Shown one piece after another: positions 59,422-64,000 of a stretch of 64,000 nucleotides of DNA. Both the position numbers and the translations under genes were made by a program. Each line of letters starts with the position of its first letter. Position 1 is the stretch's first letter. A model generated the notes under the pieces. The model saw nothing but the letters and a program-made list of their open reading frames with translations, made no database searches and had not been told where the DNA came from. The DNA is from CAKVLS01 sp045534265 (GTDB lineage: Bacteria > Bacillota > Clostridia > Christensenellales > UBA1242): the NCBI GenBank assembly GCA_045534265.1, contig JAZSJH010000006.1, positions 124,001-188,000 of the forward strand, read 5' to 3'.

Positions 59422-60648
59422 ATGCAAGTAATAGTAATCGGTGGTGGAGCTAGCGGAATGTTATGCTCTATATACGCAAAAAATGATTTTAATACTGTTA
59501 CGCTACTAGACGGAAACGAAAAATTAGGTAAGAAATTATATATAACTGGTAAGGGTAGATGCAATGTTACAAACAATTGCTCACCACAGGATTTTTTGAC
59601 TAATGTGGTTTCTAATAGTAAATTTTTGTATAGTGGCATTTATAACTTTTCGCCACAAGATACAATTGACTTTATACAAAGCCAAGGTGTTGAACTAAAA
59701 ACTGAAAGGGGTAATAGAGTTTTTCCTGTATCAGATAAGGCCAGTGATATTATAAAGGCATTGTCAAACGCACTAAAACAAAAAGGCGTTGATGTAAAAC
59801 TTGATCAAAAAGTTTTAGATATAACTAAAAAAGAAGACACCTTTGTTGTAAAAACAACTAAAGGCGAAATTAAAGCTGACATAGTTGTTGTAGCAACCGG
59901 TGGCAGGAGTTATCCTACAACTGGCAGTACAGGCTTTGGATATGAAATAGCTAAAAAGTTCGGTCACAATATCGTTGATATAAAACCGGCTTTAGTTCCT
60001 ATAGATCTTAAAAATTTTAACAAAGATTTAGCTGGGCTTTCGCTAAAAAATGTAAGAGCTACTATCAAAACATCTTCAAAAGAATATAGCGATTTTGGCG
60101 AAATGTTATTTACACACACGGGCGTTAGCGGACCTATAGTTTTGTCGCTATCTAGCAAAATAAATAGACAAGACATAAACGGCTCAAAGTTTGTAATTGA
60201 CCTAAAACCAGCACTTACCGAAGGGCAACTTGATGACAGACTTTTGAGAGATTTTCAAAGCTATCTTAACAAAGATTTCAAAAACTATCTTCCAGAACTT
60301 TTGCCAAAGAGTTTGATTGATGAATTTTTGAAAAGACTTAAGTTTGATATAAACAAAAAAGTTAATAGTATAACAAAAGAAGATAGGCAAGAGATTATTG
60401 CCTTGCTGAAAAACTTTTCTTTTGATATAAAAGGTCTTCAAAGTGTTGATCTTGGTATAGTGACTGCAGGGGGCGTGGATACAAAAGAAATTTCACCCAA
60501 GACAATGGAAAGCAAAATTATAAGCAACTTATATTTTGTTGGTGAAGTTTTGGATTTAGACGCGGTAACTGGTGGTTTTAATATACAAATAGCTTTTAGT
60601 ACGGGCTATCTTGCAGGACAAGATATTTCAAAAAAGTGCGGGGGATAA
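59422..60648 (+). CDS. HI0933/BaiN-type FAD-dependent oxidoreductase
   Basis: 408 residues, flavoprotein of the HI0933 family (annotated BaiN, YtfP or YhiN). FAD-binding VIVIGGGASGMLCSIYAKN, KLYITGKGRCNVTNN, ATGGRSYPTTGSTGFGYEIA, FTHTGVSGPIVLSLS and C-terminal YFVGEVLDLDAVTGGFNIQ. Substrate unknown; the family is usually placed near cmk-plsC in Clostridia, as here. Confidence 0.93.
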   Translation: MQVIVIGGGASGMLCSIYAKNDFNTVTLLDGNEKLGKKLYITGKGRCNVTNNCSPQDFLTNVVSNSKFLYSGIYNFSPQDTIDFIQSQGVELKTERGNRVFPVSDKASDIIKALSNALKQKGVDVKLDQKVLDITKKEDTFVVKTTKGEIKADIVVVATGGRSYPTTGSTGFGYEIAKKFGHNIVDIKPALVPIDLKNFNKDLAGLSLKNVRATIKTSSKEYSDFGEMLFTHTGVSGPIVLSLSSKINRQDINGSKFVIDLKPALTEGQLDDRLLRDFQSYLNKDFKNYLPELLPKSLIDEFLKRLKFDINKKVNSITKEDRQEIIALLKNFSFDIKGLQSVDLGIVTAGGVDTKEISPKTMESKIISNLYFVGEVLDLDAVTGGFNIQIAFSTGYLAGQDISKKCGG

Positions 60649-60651
60649 AAT

Positions 60652-61317
60652 ATGTATCAAATTACAATAGACGGATTGAGTGGCTCTGGTAAGAGCTCAG
60701 TTGCAAGAAAGGTTGCACAAAACTTAGAGATTATTTATTTTGATAACGATATAGCAACAGCTGCTATTGCTGTTATTTGTCTTAGAAAAAATATAAGTCC
60801 TACAAGCGAAGATCAATTGCTTGATTTTTTAAGAGATGTTGATATAAAACTTACTGGCTACGGTAAAGATGCAGAAGTTGAGATAAACGGCGAAAATGTA
60901 ACAAATCTTATAAACAATAGCATTGTTGCGAACTGCAGTTATAAGCTATCAAGACAGCCTGTGATTGAAAAGTTTATGCGTATTTTACAACTAAAATGCG
61001 CTCAAAACAATGATGTTGTTGTAGAGGGTGTAAATAGCGGTACAACGCTATTTCCAAAGGCAAAATATAAATTCTTTTTGACTGCTGATGCCGAAGTTAG
61101 AGCAAGAAGAAAACATGATGTTTTGGTTGAGCGTGGGGTTCACGATTATAAGTATGAAGATATCCTAAAAGATACCGAAGAAGCAGATGGTCAATCTTTT
61201 AAGGGAGAAATGTCAAAAATAAACATTTCAGAAGATACTCATTTTATCGATACTTCTCACAACACCGAAAACGAAACTGCAGACGAAATATGCAAAATAA
61301 TTAGGGGTGAAGTGTAG
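60652..61317 (+). CDS. cmk: Cytidylate kinase-like protein (divergent Cmk)
   Basis: 221 residues in the cmk-plsC-rpsA place. The P-loop is present (IDGLSGSGKSSVARK, residues 6-20), and FPKAKYKFFLTADAEVRARR matches the Cmk core. But the CMP-site motif DTGAMYRA is replaced by YFDNDIATAAI, the (E)GRD(I/M)GT motif reads EGVNSGT, and the late RD..R lid motif is missing (EEADGQSFKGEMSK). It is likely a Cmk homologue with altered or lost nucleotide specificity. Overlaps plsC by one base. Confidence 0.78.
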   Translation: MYQITIDGLSGSGKSSVARKVAQNLEIIYFDNDIATAAIAVICLRKNISPTSEDQLLDFLRDVDIKLTGYGKDAEVEINGENVTNLINNSIVANCSYKLSRQPVIEKFMRILQLKCAQNNDVVVEGVNSGTTLFPKAKYKFFLTADAEVRARRKHDVLVERGVHDYKYEDILKDTEEADGQSFKGEMSKINISEDTHFIDTSHNTENETADEICKIIRGEV

Positions 61318-61919
61318 TGCTTTATTATGTATTAATAACAATAGCCTTTTTGCCACTAACAATATTTTTTCCAACAATTGTTAGGGGTAGAAAGAACTTA
61401 AAAAAAGGTAAAGCCATATTTACTGCTAACCATAGAAGCAATATGGACCCAGTTATGGTATACCTAAAAGCAAATAGAAAAATGCATTTTGTTGCAAAGA
61501 AAGAGCTTTTTGAAAACAAGTTTATGAGCTGGCTTCTAAAGGGGCTTGGTTGTATAAGACTTGATAGACAAGGAACAGATATCAATGCCACAAAAGAAAT
61601 TCTAAAAACATTAAAAGAAAACAAAACTTTGGGTATATTCCCACAAGGTACAAGATCTAAAGAAGAAGATATGGAAATAAAAAGCGGTGTTTGTATGTTC
61701 GCAATCAAGAGCAAAGCACCTATTGTTCCTATTTATATCAAGAAAAAACCAATGTTTTTGGTTCCTAATGTTATTTATGTTGGAGAGCCTTTTGAACTAG
61801 ATAAATTTTATGACCAAAAGGTTACAAAAGAAGTTTTGGACGAAGCGTCAGCTATTGTTGTAGAAAAATTTGAACAACTAAAAGAAAAATATGCAAAGAA
61901 GAGAAAGGAAGAAAAGTAA
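61317..61919 (+). CDS. plsC: 1-acyl-sn-glycerol-3-phosphate acyltransferase PlsC
   Basis: 200 residues from GTG 61317. N-terminal membrane helix (1-22), catalytic NHRSNMDP (HxxxxD, about 40-45), substrate motif FPQGTRSKEED (usual FPEGTRS, here Q) and VPIYIKKKP. Makes phosphatidic acid, the substrate of CdsA. In Clostridia ispH often follows; here the S1-protein gene starts at the last base of plsC. Confidence 0.94.
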   Translation: MLYYVLITIAFLPLTIFFPTIVRGRKNLKKGKAIFTANHRSNMDPVMVYLKANRKMHFVAKKELFENKFMSWLLKGLGCIRLDRQGTDINATKEILKTLKENKTLGIFPQGTRSKEEDMEIKSGVCMFAIKSKAPIVPIYIKKKPMFLVPNVIYVGEPFELDKFYDQKVTKEVLDEASAIVVEKFEQLKEKYAKKRKEEK

Positions 61920-63010
61920 TGAAAGAAGTTTTTGATATGTCAGCTATTGATAGAACATTTACAAGCTTCAAAAATGGAGATATGGTAAAAGCAACTGTTG
62001 TTTATAATCTAAAGGACAAGGTTATAGTTAATATCGGTGGCAAAAAAGATGGTTATATTGTAAAAAATGAAATTGAGAGCGAACTTGGCGAAATATATGT
62101 TGGCGAAAGTTTTGATGTACTTATTACAAATACAAAAGGCGAAGATGGTATGATAGAAGTATCACGTGCTAGAGCAGAGGCTCTAAACCGTGGAAATACC
62201 ATTGCAAAAGCTTTGAGTGTAGGAGCAGAAGCAAAAGTTGTAATTACTGATTATAACAACAACGGACTTATTAGTACTTTGGGAGAATATAGCGTATTTA
62301 TACCTTATTCTCAAATATCAAATAGAAGAGTTGATAACAACTTAAAAAATTATGTTAACAAACAAATGACAGCAATTGTTCTTGAAGTGAACAATGAAGA
62401 CAAAAAGTTTATTATGTCAACAAGAGCTTTTGAAGAAAAAGAACAAATCACTCTAGAAAATGCTTTTTGGCAAGCAACTTTTGAAAACAAAGTTGTATCT
62501 GGAAAAGTTGTTAGATTTACAGACTTTGGTGCTTTTGTTAATGTTGATGGCGTTGACTGCTTGGTTCACAACAGCGAAGTATCATACGATAGAGAAATAA
62601 AAGCCGAAGATGTTTTGGAAATGGGCAAGACATATAACTTCAAAGTAATTAAACTAGATAGAGAAGAAAAAAGAGTTGGGCTTTCATACAAAGCACTTCT
62701 TGAAAACCCACTAAAAGGCAAACTTGCAAAATATGCTGTTGGTGATGTTGTAAAAGGTAAAGTAATCAAAATATTGTCATTTGGCGCAATTCTTGATCTT
62801 GGTGACGGAGTAGAAGGGCTTCTTCATATCAAAGAAGCATCTCAAACATTTATCAAAAATATCTACGAAGTAGCAAAAGTTGGTCAAGAGTTAGAAGTTA
62901 AGGTAATAGCAATTGATATGGAAAACCTAAAAATTTCTCTATCTCTTAAAGCTATGCAAGAAGACCCAGACGTTGCAAAATTCTTAGCTGAAATGAACAA
63001 AGAAGATTAA
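61919..63010 (+). CDS. rpsA: S1-domain RNA-binding protein (RpsA-like)
   Basis: 363 residues with four S1 repeats at about 17-83, 99-167, 189-255 and 271-340; the third and fourth are closest to consensus (GKVVRFTDFGAFVNVDG, GKVIKILSFGAILDLGDG). Four-domain S1 is the usual Gram-positive form, often fused to or following IspH in Clostridia; this copy is free-standing with a short N-terminus. Likely supports mRNA binding at the 30S subunit. Confidence 0.92.
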   Translation: MKEVFDMSAIDRTFTSFKNGDMVKATVVYNLKDKVIVNIGGKKDGYIVKNEIESELGEIYVGESFDVLITNTKGEDGMIEVSRARAEALNRGNTIAKALSVGAEAKVVITDYNNNGLISTLGEYSVFIPYSQISNRRVDNNLKNYVNKQMTAIVLEVNNEDKKFIMSTRAFEEKEQITLENAFWQATFENKVVSGKVVRFTDFGAFVNVDGVDCLVHNSEVSYDREIKAEDVLEMGKTYNFKVIKLDREEKRVGLSYKALLENPLKGKLAKYAVGDVVKGKVIKILSFGAILDLGDGVEGLLHIKEASQTFIKNIYEVAKVGQELEVKVIAIDMENLKISLSLKAMQEDPDVAKFLAEMNKED

Positions 63011-63176
63011 TCTTTGGTTTAATATCCAAGCTTTTATAGGCTAAAAATGCGGTTTATTTTATAATATAACACTTTATAAACAATATAAGTAAAATCACTT
63101 TTCATTTTATTTGGCTTACTAATAGTTACAGAGAAAACACACGGAAAAGTTTTATTGATTATTTTGGAGATTTTAC

Positions 63177-63204
63177 TTGACAATTTTTGTTTATTAAGTA
63201 TAAT
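63177..63204 (+). promoter_or_regulatory. rpmB promoter
   Basis: TTGACA (63177-63182), 16-base spacer, TATAAT (63199-63204). Confidence 0.75.
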
Positions 63205-63236
63205 ATATCTTGTTAATTTTATAGGAGAAGATTATT

Positions 63237-63434
63237 ATGGCTAAATGTGAAATATGTGGAAAAGCTAATCACAGAGCATCTAAATTAAGTTACAGAAGTT
63301 CTCAAATGACAAAAAGAACTTTGACTACACAACATTCAAATGTCCAAAAAGTAACTCTAATTGAAGACGGTGCACCTGTTAAAAAGCATGTATGTACAAA
63401 ATGCTTAAAGAGTAAAGACATTGTAAGAGCATAA
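63237..63434 (+). CDS. rpmB: 50S ribosomal protein L28 (zinc-ribbon form)
   Basis: 65-residue bL28. Four zinc-binding cysteines: CEIC (4-7) and CTKC (53-56). RTLTTQHSNVQKV is the core (usual R.W.PN.Q.V), divergent. AGGAG upstream. Monocistronic with its own promoter and terminator. Confidence 0.93.
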   Translation: MAKCEICGKANHRASKLSYRSSQMTKRTLTTQHSNVQKVTLIEDGAPVKKHVCTKCLKSKDIVRA

Positions 63435-63462
63435 TTTCCTTTATGCTAATTTTTTGTCAGTC

Positions 63463-63497
63463 AAAAATAGGTCACTAATTTTGTGGCCTATTTTTTT
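63463..63497 (+). terminator. Intrinsic terminator after rpmB
   Basis: AATAGGTCAC pairs with GTGGCCTATT, seven-base loop, then T run. Confidence 0.85.
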
Positions 63498-63530
63498 ATT
63501 ACTTTTTGACATTTTATTTTGGGCAAAAGT

Positions 63531-63559
63531 TTGCCAAATATTATATATAAGAGTATAAT
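63531..63559 (+). promoter_or_regulatory. Promoter of the MetG-like gene
   Basis: TTGCCA (63531-63536), 17-base spacer, TATAAT (63554-63559). The start codon follows 18 bases later, so the leader is very short and carries no T-box. Confidence 0.65.
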
Positions 63560-63577
63560 TTATTCTAGAGGTAATTT

Positions 63578-64000
63578 ATGAGAGATTTTGATGATTTTGG
63601 TATGAAAAAGATGATAGAACATAGACCGGATTTCAAAAAACGCGCTATGATAACATCTGGTATGCCAAATGGTAATAAAGCCCTTCATATCGGTCACGCT
63701 ATGATGTGGACACACGCAGATATTTTTGCAAGATTTTTGAGAGATAAGCTTGGTTATGACAACGTTTTGCACGTATCAGGAACTGACAGCTTTGGTTCTC
63801 CTGTTGAAGAAGGCTACAGAAAGGCTGTTGAGGCAGGTGAATTTAGCGGCTCTATCAAAGAATATGCTTTGAGCAAAAGAGAGCATCAATACGCAACTTT
63901 TAAGTCACTTGAGATGGGTATTAACCTTTATTCTGGTAGTTGTATGGACGAAGCTGTAAAAATCCACGCCGAAACTGGAGAATGGCTTTTCAACAAACTT
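63578..64000 (+). CDS. Class I aminoacyl-tRNA synthetase, MetG-like (3' end cut by window)
   Basis: The first 141 residues of a class I synthetase. ITSGMPNGNKALHIGHAMM contains the HIGH motif, then FARFLRDKLGYDNVLHVSGTDSFGSPVEEG, where ordinary MetRS has GTDEHG. The sequence resembles a clostridial group often annotated as MetG or class I tRNA ligase family protein. Whether it is the main methionyl-tRNA synthetase or a paralogue cannot be told without the KMSKS and anticodon parts. GAGGT upstream of ATG 63578. Confidence 0.82.
   Translation, partial: MRDFDDFGMKKMIEHRPDFKKRAMITSGMPNGNKALHIGHAMMWTHADIFARFLRDKLGYDNVLHVSGTDSFGSPVEEGYRKAVEAGEFSGSIKEYALSKREHQYATFKSLEMGINLYSGSCMDEAVKIHAETGEWLFNKL

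Noticed and set aside
1..64000. CRISPR arrays, tRNA or rRNA genes, insertion sequences, prophage or integrase sites
   Set aside because: No regularly spaced repeats, no tRNA-like T-loop blocks, no transposase or integrase motifs and no target duplications were seen.

Overview
The window is 64 kb of AT-rich bacterial DNA from a Firmicutes-type (Clostridia-like) genome, probably an uncultured spore-former or a recent descendant of one. The support is conserved gene order (ftsY-ylxM-ffh-rpsP-khpA-rimM-trmD, rimP-nusA-ylxR-ylxQ-infB-rbfA, nusB-xseA-xseB, argR-recN-spoIVB-spo0A, scpA-scpB, cmk-plsC-rpsA), a complete spoIIIAA-AH operon, a T-box leader and an OLE-type large RNA. Every gene I can support lies on the + strand. 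I see no tRNA, rRNA, CRISPR array, insertion sequence or prophage. Both ends cut genes: ftsY on the left and a MetG-like synthetase on the right.

Layout. 1-6251: SRP pathway (FtsY, YlxM, Ffh), RpsP, KhpA, RimM, TrmD, RbgA, RnhB, YraN. 6252-7815: tyrosine T-box and tyrS. 7939-8438: rplS with its own structured leader. 8650-17833: comM/yifB, dprA, topA, trmFO, hslU, hisS, thioredoxin. 17878-19745: nifS-nifU behind a promoter with two inverted repeats, then a 46-residue membrane protein. 19789-22482: ruvX, a DUF1292 protein, a probable short RNA, rpsB-tsf. 22512-26021: frr, uppS, cdsA, rseP. 26036-27604: a PolC-derived protein with only the N-terminal, OB and proofreading exonuclease parts. 27613-35566: the nusA-infB operon continuing through nrnA, truB and an Nfo-like gene. 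35576-45088: efp, spoIIIAA-AH, asp23, nusB, xseA, xseB, proS. 45191-46510: OLE RNA and its membrane partner OapA. 46757-51883: argR with ARG-box-like sites, recN, spoIVB, a divergent Spo0A and a membrane protein. 51907-59366: purine nucleoside phosphorylase, two D-Ala-D-Ala carboxypeptidases, an M50 protease, scpA/B, DUF2953, GerW/YtfJ, rluB. 59377-64000: HI0933-type flavoprotein, a divergent Cmk, PlsC, an S1 protein, rpmB and the MetG-like gene.

Most genes serve translation, transcription, replication or segregation; the accessory theme is sporulation. The interesting signals are departures from textbook neighbourhoods. Five places where Firmicutes usually carry isoprenoid genes (dxr, ispG, ispA plus dxs, ispH) are closed up without them. 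polC is reduced to an exonuclease. hslU has neither hslV beside it nor the usual C-terminal tail that activates HslV. Spo0A keeps its DNA-binding domain but has a decayed receiver. Cmk has lost nucleotide-binding motifs. The OLE RNA-oapA pair is the clearest large non-coding RNA system in the window.

All identifications are from reading sequence and from remembered family motifs and gene order. No database search was run.
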